Below, piece after piece: positions 53,222 through 64,000 of a stretch of 64,000 bases of DNA. Source of the stretch: Carallia brachiata (taxonomy: Eukaryota; Streptophyta; Magnoliopsida; Malpighiales; Rhizophoraceae); NCBI GenBank assembly GCA_021464245.1, contig JADCRB010000016.1, positions 11,466,647 to 11,530,646 on the forward strand, given 5' to 3'. The notes beneath the pieces were generated by a model. The model was not told the origin of the DNA, did not search any database, and saw nothing but the letters and a program-made list of their open reading frames with translations. Numbering within the stretch: the first letter of the stretch is position 1; every line of letters starts with the position of its first letter. A program made the position numbers and the translations under genes.

Positions 53222-55900
53222 AGCACTGGCTATCAGAAAAATGACGACCCCATTGTTCCTTGGGGTCAATTGGAGAAGATGAATCATGAACCTGCCATGG
53301 TAGTATGCAAGATTCATTTGGGCCCTCCAAATTTTGTATATATTGATGCTTGTAAATATTCTGAGGAATCTTGCTGTTGGCACTAAGAATCTTATAAATG
53401 AGCCGCTTATCATTACGGGAAAGTGCTTTGATTGGGAAACTGTGAATTTGTGATGCAATCTTAAAATTAATCAATAGTTCATATTTTTAGGTTTAACAAG
53501 TTTTTCCTTTGACAGAGCACAAGGTACAGCTAGCTTCTAGTTTCTTCGTAGTTAATTATCAAGAAGTTAAGGCATCAAAACCATAACCTTATATTAGGTT
53601 AATCATAATTGTTTAACCATTATGGGTCCTAATATTTATTTGTATTTTAATTAAGGTTGGTATATAGGCCTTCTCCTCAATCGCCAATTGACTTTCCTTA
53701 TTACAAAAACCTGTTTACTAATTCAGGTACAGGCAAGTCGTTCAGTATGTACATTTAGCCAACGAATCCAGTTAAGCAATAAGCATTCCCTTATAAGCTC
53801 ATGAAGATGTTTCTCTTTATAGGCTTTCGGGAAAGGAACAGAGAAAATGACTGATTTAACCATCCAAACAAAAAGAGATTAAATTGAGTCATGCAACAAT
53901 TTTATAAAGCAACTCCCACCCACAGATTTATGAGAGGAAAAGGGATTCCAATTCCATATTGTTGCTCAATTGTCACCAAAAACCTAAAAAACACACTCTG
54001 AGGATAATTGGTGATGCAAAATCACCACTGGAAACATGTACAGGATACGATGCACCTGGAGGGTTACGGACCTAATGCAAACTAGGGAGTTGATCTGCCA
54101 AGAGGGGAATCTTTTAGGGGATTATATCACGCAGAGAAACATCAACAAAGAACCTTGTATAAGGCTATAAATCACGAGTTCACTGAGCACTCGCTTGAAT
54201 TAATGTTTATATGACAAGAAATCCTTTTTAAGCAAACTCGAGTGTTATTAGTAGTACAAAAGCCTATCACCGCAGTTTCTTACTTGAAGCATGGAATGTA
54301 TTTAAGAAGATTTGAATTTTAAAACTGTATGCCTAACCTATTTAATCACAAGTTCGCTGCTAACCACCCATGTGCTTAATGGTTTAACACCTACATGAAC
54401 TAATGCAAGACTAACTAAACCAATGGTCCAATGCAAAACAAAATAACAAAACACAGAGAAAGTTTGAACTTCAAATGCAAGCCTTAATGATTGCTTCGTC
54501 GATTTGGGCTATTCAAGCCTATAATTTCGTGTTCTTTATTCTCTGTGCTTATCCAATTAATTTTTTTGACAACTGGAATGAAATTTTCCTGGAGCACATT
54601 GCTGTAGAACTATATTCAATTGCTTAGTTCTCCATCATTCAAAGTCTAATCCTTACTTTTCTTAGTTCATAAGGGGTAGTTCACAACTTCACATTGCTGT
54701 AGGAGTCCAGTTATTTGCTTACTTCTCCATCATTGTAAATCTAATCCTTACTTTTTTTACAAGACAAAGGGTGGTTCACATAGGTGCAGAAGTACAGATA
54801 ATTGCTTAGTTCTCCATCATTTAAGGTCTAATTCTTAGTTATTTACTACATAAGGCATAGTTCTTTTAAAAAGGATAATAATACAGCAGACAACATAGAG
54901 AATTGTAATCTACAGGTATAGTTGTTCCAGGCAATAATCTGTTATGGGAGGAAGGGAGGGGTCATTAAATCATCTGGAAATGGGATTGAATTCAAGGCTA
55001 AGTCAAACTTAACCAGATATAACTACCCATCATACATTTCTACTGTTAATGCCACAGTTGTAACAAATAAACATACCAACAGAGTACCCCCAAAGGTGCA
55101 GCCAACAACTTTCAACATTGTCAATTAACTTCACTTAATCATCTTGTTTTCTACATTATTTGATATAGTTCATCTCACATAAAGGACATTTGCAAAAAGA
55201 AAACACGAAAGCAAGAACTCAATATACATACAGCTCGCTGCCTCACTCAGTTCAACAACCAAGCCATATTTCATAACCACACTCGAGTTAGTATTATTTG
55301 CAGTGGTGGTCCTTATATATTGTATTTGAAGTCAACAGATGGTTGAAAGGAAAGATATCTAATTGAAAGGGCTTCTTCCTAATACCTATGAACTCCATCG
55401 GACTTTCAAGCCCAAAAGCAGAGAGAAAAGATTATCAATTTTGCCAAAAATTCTGCACCGAAAGCATGACAAATGATTTGAGCACATCGCTGATGAAATG
55501 CATGTGCCATGATTCTTCTTCAGCTCAATTAATCAACAAATGATAGTGTTGACCATACACAAAAGAAGCTTCAACAAAGTTTAAGAAGGCCTCAGAATTG
55601 CAGAATGTCAGCAAGACTCAAAGAGCCAATCAGTCCCGAAAGATGGTAATTTGGTAACTGATATCGTCATTGGCCTTATTTTTCTTTGAACAAGAAATCA
55701 GAACTGCGTCAGGTCAGGCCAGTCCCAGTATGTGGTGGCAGTCAGACAACTCCTAAGCCAACATTCAAATCATGCTTTGAAATGAGATCTAGCCATGCTG
55801 AAACTGAAGTAAGATACGCATCTAAATGATCAGATTCTACATAAGCAGTAAATGGGGAAAAAAGAAAGAGAAACAAATTATTTTACTTAAATATAGTTTC
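53222..55900. other. Intergenic DNA downstream of the membrane protein gene
   Basis: No coding region is recognised. The stretch contains a three-copy degenerate tandem repeat (54597-54868). Its base composition is less AT-rich than most gaps in the window; some of it may be the 3' part of a minus-strand transcript whose promoter-like sequence lies near 57250. Confidence 0.45.
54597..54868. repeat. Three-copy degenerate ~93-bp tandem repeat
   Basis: Units start near 54597, 54692 and 54784. Each contains a GCTGTAG- or GTGCAGAAGT-type start, then ATTGCTTAGTTCTCCATCAT (copies 1 and 3; TTTGCTTACTTCTCCATCAT in copy 2), a TCTAATCCTTACTTTT-like block (TCTAATTCTTAGTTATTTAC in copy 3) and a GGTAGTTCACA-like end. 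The copies differ from one another by roughly a fifth of positions by eye. Confidence 0.8.
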
Positions 55901-55975
55901 AGCTGAATTCTACATTTAAGAAGGTTATATATTCACTAATAGATATTCATATATATTCATATGTGCTCTGTTTCC

Positions 55976-57290
55976 CTATACATTGACTCGCCAAAGAAAG
56001 TGTTTAAGGACCGAAAACATTAAAAAAAAAACATTAAAAAAAGAAAACTTCCAAAACACAAAACAACCATCATCTATGCACACAAGCATAGATGTAATAA
56101 TTGACCTGCATTGATAGGACAAAAGCAATTTTTGGCTTATAACCCTCAAATTGATGAGATAAACCCTCTTCATATTTGCGTCTGCTGGAGCCAAACAACA
56201 TAGAAATTATTGCGCCCTCGGTTCCTCTAAGCCTAATTTAACGCCCATTCCACAAGGGTGTTGGGAGGTGAGGATTTAGGACAACAGAATGCCTAGTCTT
56301 ATAGTGTAGTCCAGTCGAATGAAAGACAAAATCATATAGATAGGCACATTTTTGTCAAATGTCATTGAATTGCAAAATTGTTGCTTTGTTGTTTAATAAA
56401 GCATCCTTAAAACACACAACATTACAGAGAACATTGATAAAATGAAATAAACCCAAATTCAATAACAAAGCAATCTTAAATCAGAAAACTTTGCGGACAA
56501 TAAACAGAAAAAAAAAATTAAGGGACAACATGAGAATAGAAAAACAAGAATATACACAAACAAATCTACAAAAAAGATGGACAGATATTCGAATCTAACT
56601 AGGAAAGGAACGGAGAGGAAAAGAAGCTCCTCACCCTCAAACTGATTCGAATTATTCTCCGCCTCTGTCTGAACCAAACGGTATCGTTTGCTTAAACCTT
56701 TTGGGTATTCTTGAGGCATATTCTTAAAGACTCCAATGTAAGCAAAAACAAACATAAAACACACACAATGAAACCACAAAAAATAAAAAATAAAAAATGA
56801 AAAAACCCCATTACATATGTTGGAGGAGAAATTGAATTGGAGAAAATTATATATAAAATTGGAGATTTTATCGATGTCTGAGGCTGCTTGGAGGTCAAAT
56901 GGTGAAGAAAATGAGAAAAAATTTGACCCCTCAAAAGGCCTTAGATTATTAAGTGACCAAGAAAGATTCAAACTTTTCTGGACAAATAATAAATTTGATT
57001 TACGCCTCCTAACTAAGCCTGATATGAAATTGCACAAAAATAAATCTTGATTCATAAGGCTACTCAAAGAGGCAAATTAAAATTAAAAAAAAAAAACCTT
57101 CATAATTCAAGAATTACATTGAGAGTATCGCAGGGTTCGGAGGTAGAAGAAGTGGGAGGGCCCTAGGGTTTTTAAAAGAGTGGGATGTTTTGGCCTTGTG
57201 GGGGCCGGCAGAAGCACGGATTGAATGGAGGGCTAGGGTTTTGACTTCTTGAAGCATTGGGGATTTAGGGTTCCACTGTGGTAACATCGA
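55976..57290 (-). other. Putative minus-strand transcribed locus with telo-box promoter
   Basis: The + strand at 57160-57290 carries three TAGGGTTT/TTAGGGTT motifs and GGGCCC, which on the minus strand are AAACCCTA telo-boxes and a site-II-like motif, usual in promoters or leaders of plant housekeeping genes. Downstream on the minus strand are a 47-codon ORF (57257-57114, MLQEVKTLALHSIRAS...) and a possible exon starting MPQEYPKGLSKRYRLVQTE (ATG at 56719, possible donor after 56635). A possible acceptor lies at 56184. None of these matches a family I recognise, so I do not call a CDS. Confidence 0.35.
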
Positions 57291-58780
57291 CTAGAATTAC
57301 AAAATCGTCCTCTAAACTATATTTTTAATAATCATTTTTTTTTCAGTTCTATTTTTAATGATAATTTCTTAGGATTACCTAATTATTCGTATTTTCATAA
57401 AATATGACTCCTATATTCTTAAAAAAAAAAAGACTCCATTCAACTGGAATATTGGTGTATTCTAAAAAAGAAAAAAAAAAAAAGGGGAATTGGTGTGTTT
57501 ACAACAATTGTTATGTTTTACTTTCAAAATAGTTATGGAGAGGTAGTACTCAACAGACATTTCACAACAAAAAAAAAAAAATGCATAGATTTATTATCCC
57601 GATGTAAAATAGATTATCTTAATTAGACCCGCAAAGTGTTATGGTTTGGCTTTAATTGATATAGTTTTAAATAGTAATAAAATAATGTAGATAGATTCTT
57701 ATGAAAAAAAAAGAATTAATGAAGAAGCATAAAATTTTAAAAAATTATATTATTTATTAATTATTTTTAACTTTGTTGATTTCTATATTTCATTAATTTT
57801 AATTTTTAAAAAAATTTATAATAATTTGGCACAATTTTTCATGCGGGATTAGTGCAATTTTCTTTCTTGCATTAGCGATTTGTAGAAAAAAATTATATTT
57901 TTTATCATCAAACTTAAGCCATCACTCAACTTTAATTAGTTGACCAAAAAATCTTTTTTCTGAGTAAAAAAAATTAACTTTAATTTGATCTAATTCAATC
58001 AATAAACTTCAACTCTTTTTTCAATCTCATCATTCGATATATTTCACTAACATAACTCTTTTTTTTTTTTTTTTTGGGTTAAATCACTAACATAACTCTT
58101 AAAAATGATAACATGGCCCATAGAGACCAAATTGAGTAACATGGCCCCTGTGTCTCACATGTGCCTTGTAAAGGTAAGGAATTGGTCTGACAAAAAAAAA
58201 AAAAAAAGGTACAGAATCGGTAACATCTTGTATGATGATTGAATTAGCAACGGCAGGTGGGCTACTATTTATTTTTTTTTTGTAGTAAATCAATAATGAA
58301 AAAGGAGAAAATGATGTTAACTTTAGATTTGAGTGTGATTAGGCCCGTTGTAGGGCTAAACCTACGTACCTAACTTCGTTGTTGGGCTTATTGTAACTAG
58401 TTGAAAGTTTAATATTATTTGGACTAGTTACAATGCTGCTGACAAAAAAGTTAGGATATCACTCTTATTTTCTTAATTTATAAAAAATTGATCAAAACTC
58501 TTACCTTATGGACACAAATAAATATAAAATAATTTTATTTTACATTTAAAATATTTTAAGTTGTATAAATAATATTTTATATGATATATAGAATATTTAT
58601 AGTAAAATAATTTTTTTATATTGTATAAAAATTTATTTATATAAAAAATTATTTTACGTTTATTTAGTATATAAAATTTGAGTATGTCAAAATTTTTTCC
58701 AATAATTTCACCATCAATAATTTTTGTATAAAGGAAGGTTCAATCATTGACAGAGTGGCCGGATCCAGGTATACAGCACC

Positions 58781-58981
58781 TCACCAGCTCAGCTTCCCTT
58801 GTTCACGCCAAAATGTGGAGCACAGGTACACCGCCGTAGAATCTTCCCACACAAACTTGTCAAAATATCTAGTTACCAATATGAGACAATGATCTTCAAA
58901 AAAATCTAAAAATTTCCCAAAATAATAATCAATGAGTCTGCCATCCGTAACTTGACCTTTTACAGCCACAGAAGAGAACAT
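58781..58981 (-). other. Unassigned coding-like fragment
   Basis: A 66-codon minus-strand frame starts at MFSSVAVKGQVTDGRLIDYY and ends FWREQGKLSW. Its composition (many aromatic and charged residues, balanced hydrophobics) looks more like real protein than the surrounding AT-rich frames, but I recognise no family. It may be a gene fragment. Confidence 0.3.
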
Positions 58982-59019
58982 GCCGTTGTCTAGAATGTCA
59001 CAATTTTGGACACCCCAAA

Positions 59020-60300
59020 TTTTGAAGAGCTCGATTAGTTATAAGAATCGAACTTATTATTAAATTAAAAATTTTAGAGATTTAACGTTTAATTGATTTA
59101 ACTTATTTAATTAGAGTTAAGCTGATAAAATCAGTATTTAATATTAAATATATAAAAATTTTAATATTTATGTATATTATATAAAAATATTGATGGATAA
59201 TTGTGATATTAAATAAAATGTGTAATTTATAATTTAACATATAATAATATTAAAAATTAAATAATATATTGTATAAAGATAATAATTAAGGACAAAGTAA
59301 TTTAATATATATTAAAAATTAATATAATGCAAGGTTTTAAAAATAGAATCAGTCAATAAATTAAAAGATTAGAAGTTCAAGGTTTAATTAATTCAATCGA
59401 TAAAAAAAGTTATTAATATTGTATTTAATATTAAATATGTACAATTTAATATATATATATATAGTAAAGTATTAAGACGTGACGTGTAATAATTATAAAA
59501 TATAAGTATTAGATATATCAAAAATCTTACATTTAATAATTAACTTATATGAAATTTACAATTATAATTTTAGGTAAGCTAACATTAAAAATTAGTCAAT
59601 GTAATTTATTAATAGAAATAAATAACTTATGCCAATAAAGAAATGTTAGCATTTATTACCGTATATTTTTTTAATTTGTAATAATAATAAATAATTATTA
59701 TATGAAAAAAAAAAAGGAAAGAAATCACAGTTTATAAAAAAAAGAAGATGAATTAACATGGAAAGTTGCCTTTCAAACGTTTTAATAATTATTTAATATT
59801 TAGAAAGAAACGAGGCGTCTCTTTCTTGGGAATTAGGCAGCCATTCAAACTTTCTTTAAAAAATATTAATTGCCATTAACTACACTCAGTTTTGCCGCCG
59901 ATGCATTAAAGGCAAATAAATTTTGAAATCAAAATGACAACGTGGCAAATTTAGAGTGCGCCACATCACCAACAAACCCACCAACTGAACCGAAAAAAAC
60001 CAGATCCGACTCTCCGGTTCACAATTGAACCGATCGATTCACTAATTTTTAAACCAGTTATTGAATATCCAATTATAAAGACTCAATCGGATTATATATA
60101 AGATCGATTCTTAATTTTTTCGATTAATCGATCGATCCGGTTCAATTTTAATATCTTTAATTTGACTAGGTGAATAATTGAACATATTTAATAAAATATA
60201 TAATATATGTATATATATATATAATATAATATTTAATAATTAATTTTAAAAATTAAATATAATTTTTATAATTTAATAATTTATATACAATATACCTTCA
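59020..60300. repeat. Cluster of decayed AT-rich repeats with CGGTTCAAT ends
   Basis: Around 60010-60150 two inverted blocks occur: AATTGAACCGATCGATTCAC and, in reverse complement, AATTGAACCGGATCGATCGA. Two upstream stretches (from about 59080 and from about 59380) share TTAATT.ATT.AA..GATAAA and GTATTTAATATTAAATATR in the same order. This looks like several old copies of one AT-rich repeat family lying next to each other. Confidence 0.45.
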
Positions 60301-60854
60301 TATCCAGTATCCACTGCTAACAAAGATTTCTGAATTTTTAACTGCAAAAATATCTATCGGCGGCTTCCCTTTCAAAAAAAAAAAAACACAAACAGAAGCA
60401 ACCCCACAAAGCATTGGCAACAGCTGTATGGCACCAAAGGCCACCCTGTCCCAACTGACCGACAGATTAGCAGATGGTGGGGCTCTCCCAGGGCAAAGCT
60501 TGTTCAATCACATGATTTTGCTTTTGAATTTTGATAGTCCCGAAAAAGGAACGGAGCAGACCATGGTCCCCATTTACACGTGCTTACAACGTAAGCTGTC
60601 TCTTCTTCTGTCAGCCTGCCCGTCACCATTCACTCGTGTTTTTTCTCGCTTTCACCGCCACCAACCCATATAAGTGATTAAGCACTCCATTCTGTGCCAC
60701 TCCCCACTTTACCAGCTTATCGGTTATTGTTATTGTCGTCACAAAATTCCTTGGCGCAGAGCATTTGCTCTTTTGCCTCCACACAAATTTTCTTGCTGAG
60801 TTCTTCAATAGAGTTTCAAACTTTCAATTCAACCCCACCAAAGGGAAATTCGAC

Positions 60855-61037
60855 ATGGAAGCATTGTTGAAGCTCAGATTATTCTTGGCCATGGTGATTG
60901 TCGTCGTGGCCGCATGCGCCGTTCAAAATGCAGCAGCCGCTGAAGCCCCGGCTCCTAGCCCAACCTCTGATGCCAATGTGTTTGTGCCAGCCATTTGGGC
61001 TTCTCTGGCTGCTCTTGCATTTGGGATTCTTTTTTAA
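60855..61037 (+). CDS. AGP: Arabinogalactan peptide, AGP12/13/14/21 type
   Basis: This is an intronless gene of 60 codons. It begins MEALLKLRLF, continues with a hydrophobic signal peptide ending near AAAAE, then the short mature core EAPAPSPTSD with Ala-Pro/Ser-Pro sites for proline hydroxylation and arabinogalactan addition, and ends with a hydrophobic GPI-anchor signal (VFVPAIWASLAALAFGILF). The mature peptide would be only about 10-12 residues, attached to the outer plasma membrane. An in-frame ATG at 60765 would put 30 unrelated residues ahead of the signal peptide, so the start at 60855 is chosen. The MEA...LRLF start and PAPSPTSD core match Arabidopsis AGP12-14/21. The frame is intact. 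Confidence 0.93.
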   Translation: MEALLKLRLFLAMVIVVVAACAVQNAAAAEAPAPSPTSDANVFVPAIWASLAALAFGILF

Positions 61038-61980
61038 ATGAGATTACTTCTTGTCATTGTTTCTTCTTGATTTCTTAGACATGGGTATGTACTTAAGCTA
61101 TTTTTTCTGTCTTTTTTTTTCTTATTTTTTAAAAATCTTCGCCCCCTTTGTTCCAAGTGGTGTACATGGCTTTTTTGATGAGCAGGGTGAGTTTTGAGGG
61201 ACATAGGGGGCATTGAGGGTCTTTTTCATTGTGCTGCCTCTGTTCATTTTTATGATGTTTTATTGACCTTCGCTCAGAGAGACTCTTATTCTTATTCCGC
61301 TTATGTAAACGATTTATGTGATTTGTAATTTGGTTTGGTTGTGATTGGTTTATTGTTCATTATAATTAGTGAAATTTTCATCTTTCACTGTTTATACCAT
61401 GTTTTTGCCATCTGTCATCCAAATTTATGTCTTTTTAAAAAGTCAAAAGCGGACCAGGAGCTAGGGCGCGTCAATTAAGGAGAGTTCCTTATTTTTTTTG
61501 TTCTTTTTATTAAAAAGAAATCGATGTGTTAATATTCAAATTTATACATAAATTTAATGTGAAATTGTCAAAAAAAATCCGTACAAAATAGAATAACAAA
61601 TAGACAAAAGTCTACAACTGGCAAAGTGGCCTACAACTGAAAAGGTCATAAGGACCATGGCTGAACCAAGCTAGTGGCCTTTCTCGACAAATCTTTCTAA
61701 TAACAGAAAAAATTAAATTGAGATTAAATTTACTTAAAATTGAAGTCTTAGATCAATTTATTTTATCCGAATAAAATTTCATATAACAGTACACATATTT
61801 TAATAAATTTACGATAAAAATCGATGGAATATACTCAATAACAATTTTTACCAATCCCAACCTACACTTAAACACAAAAATACAAATACAAAATACATAC
61901 CCTAAAATACACCATTCCAATAAAGCTTAATACTCGTCTCAAAAGAAGTCCACAAAAACTAAATCTGTCAGGACCAAGGA
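61038..61980. other. AGP 3' UTR and AT-rich intergenic DNA
   Basis: The first 250-300 bp are a plausible 3' UTR. Nothing else is recognised. Confidence 0.5.
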
Positions 61981-62360
61981 CTATGATTGTGGGCAGAGCA
62001 GGCGGTGGCAGCAAAAATAATGACTGGGGCAAGGGCGTTAACGGCGGCACAAGGCACGACAGTGGAGGCATTAACGACGCTGTCCTTGGTGGCATTATCA
62101 CCAGAGTCTGCTTCAACGGCTACAGCGACGGTAGAGGCAGCGACACTGAATGCGGCAGTGGCTTTATCGACGACGCCGATCCCGAAGATTGGAGAAGTAG
62201 CAACTCCAGTAGTGGAGGCTGTGTCCTATTTGTCTACAGCGCGGGGTCCGACGCGGAGGCATCGGCGCCGATGATGGCCGATACTGTGGCGCCTGCGTCG
62301 GAGACGATGACTGAACTTGTGAAAACGTCGACGGCGGTGAGGAGAACCCGAATATGAGAT
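61981..62360. other. GC-rich island with open frames on both strands
   Basis: About 380 bp of clearly higher GC than the surroundings, with a GCGGC/GGCGGCA-rich texture and overlapping open frames: a plus frame ending at 62357 and minus frames to 62631 and 62116. The translations are low-complexity (Gly/Ala/Thr/Ser or Pro/Leu rich) and match no family I know. It could be a decayed gene fragment or an unannotated exon. Confidence 0.4.
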
Positions 62361-64000
62361 TAGAGTGATCATGAGTATCTTTATTAGATCTAGATTTAAA
62401 AAACAAAGTTGCTAAACTATCATTAAAATGTAACCAAAGATAGAGGATAAAAGCAGGCATTAACGAGGGGGAAAAAATAGAGGAAAAAGCAAGAAAATGA
62501 GGAAGGGTGGTTGGCCGGCGGTGATAACTAACCACTGCCAACCAGAGTTGGGGATAAATTACTGTCATAATACAGCCTATAGCCAGAATGAAGTGTAAAT
62601 CGGGTTCTAGTGGATAAATTATCATACTCAAGCATCACTATTTTTTTTTTAACAATAAAAAATAAAATAATCTTATAGATATAACGATGATGAAATCTTT
62701 AAATTTAAAATTAATTTTTTAATTATTGTTATCATCAATTTTTTACAAAAAAAATTTATTATCAAAATATTATTAAATTAAAATAAATTTCTTTTAAACT
62801 TAATTACAGTATTAATAAATTTATTACTTAAGACCGTGCTCAATCTTTAACCACTTAAAATAACTACCTAACTTCAATTATTCATAAATACTTAAATTTA
62901 AATTAATATTAAAAAAGACATACTAAAATATTGATTAGACTTTCACTTTCATTACTTTCAACCATCACTAATCGGCGAGCACATGCATTCTTTAAAAAAA
63001 AAATAAAAATAAGGGGGTACGTGTAGCAGGCGTCGGTTTTTTGGCAGGCCTCCAACAGAATTCCAGCATTTAAAATTTTCGAATCCATCAATTCAAATCT
63101 ATTTTAAAAATTTTGTTGGAATTTGATTTGAAAATAATTTGAGCTAAAAATAGTTTGAAAACTCAACCCGCAGTAGCCTGGGACCCAACTTTTTTCCCTT
63201 TTTTTTTTTTCTTAAGAGAACAAAAAGAAAGTAAAATAAAAATTATAATATTTGAATGTAAATTTTATCTCAAAAGAATATAGATAATATTATTTTCACT
63301 ATAAATCTTTATTATAGATTCTTTTCAAAATATTTTCAGATTTTTATGAATTTTTTGTTTTTTTTTAAAGCTTCTTGAATTATTTTATAATTTTATGATT
63401 GTAAAATTTTTTTTATAATGTTTCAATATTCTACAATAAAATTAACATATCATAAACAATGTTTACATGCCTAACTTGTAAGTCAATTCAGGTCAACTTA
63501 AATCCGATTCAAACACCAACCCGAACAATTTGAAATGATCTAAAATTAACCTAATTTGAAAATAATATGATCTAAATGATTCAAATTAAAAATGGCTTGA
63601 CAAATTAAAAATGACTTGAATGAATGAACTGTTTTGACACCAATAAAGACAAATAATCCCTCAATCCGTTCAAATTGTAGTTAATACATCTATTTTTCAA
63701 ATGTCTTACTGGTAATAAACAGAATCTAGTACTTAGAATGCGTTTGAAATTTGTATAATAGTAGTTGGGATGTGACCCATTCACCGCATGCTGAATCCAG
63801 GCTTGGTGGTTGAAATTTTTGGTGCTTGTCTCTCTTTCCGAAGGAAAAGTCCACGCCACTCGAGCCACCTTCCACTTTAAGTTAGAAATTAAGGCCCGTG
63901 CATGATATAGGCATGAAATTTGGTGAGCAGTCAATGCCAACAATTTGACATTTCTAGGGATTCTTTACACAATCTAACGATCTACCAAACGACCATGAGG
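62361..64000. other. AT-rich intergenic DNA at the window end
   Basis: No gene is recognised. The 112-codon minus-strand frame at 63605-63943 has no recognisable motif. Confidence 0.5.

Larger units (their letters stand above)
57291..60854. other. AT-rich intergenic DNA upstream of the AG-peptide gene
   Basis: Most of it is AT-rich. It contains an unassigned 66-codon minus-strand piece (58781-58981) and a cluster of decayed repeats (59020-60300). The last 400 bp before the AGP start are GC-richer and CT-rich, and should hold the AGP promoter and leader. Confidence 0.55.

Noticed and set aside
56459..57067. 202-codon minus-strand frame
   Set aside because: Mostly a Phe/Leu/Ser-rich translation of T-rich DNA; only its MPQEYPKGL... 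part looks protein-like and is discussed as a possible exon.
63605..63943. 112-codon minus-strand frame at the window end
   Set aside because: No recognisable domain, no splice context and no coding-type composition bias that I can see.

Overview
The window is nuclear DNA from a eudicot plant. The reasons are intron-split genes with GT...AG junctions, AT-rich intergenic DNA with long A/T runs, plant-only families (R2R3-MYB, AP2/ERF, AG-peptide) and plant-type LINE, hAT and foldback elements. I cannot name the species. I see no viral, organellar or bacterial gene, no rRNA or tRNA gene and no CRISPR array.

LAYOUT. 2.5-4.1 kb: a MYB5-type R2R3-MYB gene (-). 4.1-19.6 kb: a transposon-rich gap with a 5'-truncated LINE (8.49-11.64 kb), a 515-bp foldback element at 17.4 kb and smaller MITE-like repeats. 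19.6-20.5 kb: an intronless RAP2.11/ERN-class ERF gene (+). 22.7-27.2 kb: a five-exon alpha-tubulin gene (-), with an Ac-like hAT MITE in intron 1 and a foldback element just upstream of its promoter. 33.6-35.7 kb: a seven-exon Cu/Zn superoxide dismutase gene (+), converging on the six-exon cap-binding protein gene nCBP (-, 36.2-39.2 kb). 40.6-44.05 kb: a tandem segmental duplication in the divergent intergenic space. 44.3-48.7 kb: an APR-like (APRL5/7) thioredoxin-fold membrane protein gene (+). 52.1-53.2 kb: a two-exon single-pass membrane protein gene (+). 55.9-57.3 kb: a possible minus-strand transcribed locus with telo-box motifs. 60.9 kb: an arabinogalactan-peptide gene (+).

GENES TOGETHER. 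Plant genes are not in operons; what links these is ancestry. From memory of Arabidopsis locus numbers, CSD3, NCBP and APRL7 are consecutive (At5g18100-18120), TUA3/TUA5 and RAP2.11 are adjacent (At5g19770-19790), and AGP12 and MYB5 are close (At3g13520/13540). The window therefore looks like an ancestral block that Arabidopsis has split.

DATA QUALITY. Five of the eight confident genes each carry exactly one single-base indel that breaks an otherwise perfect, family-conserved frame (MYB5, alpha-tubulin, SOD, nCBP, APRL). Four are one base short in a mononucleotide run and one is a one-base gain. This looks like residual long-read consensus error rather than five pseudogenes. I found no clearly new biological system. 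The most interesting structures are the transposon architecture and the tandem duplication with a filled and an empty MITE site.
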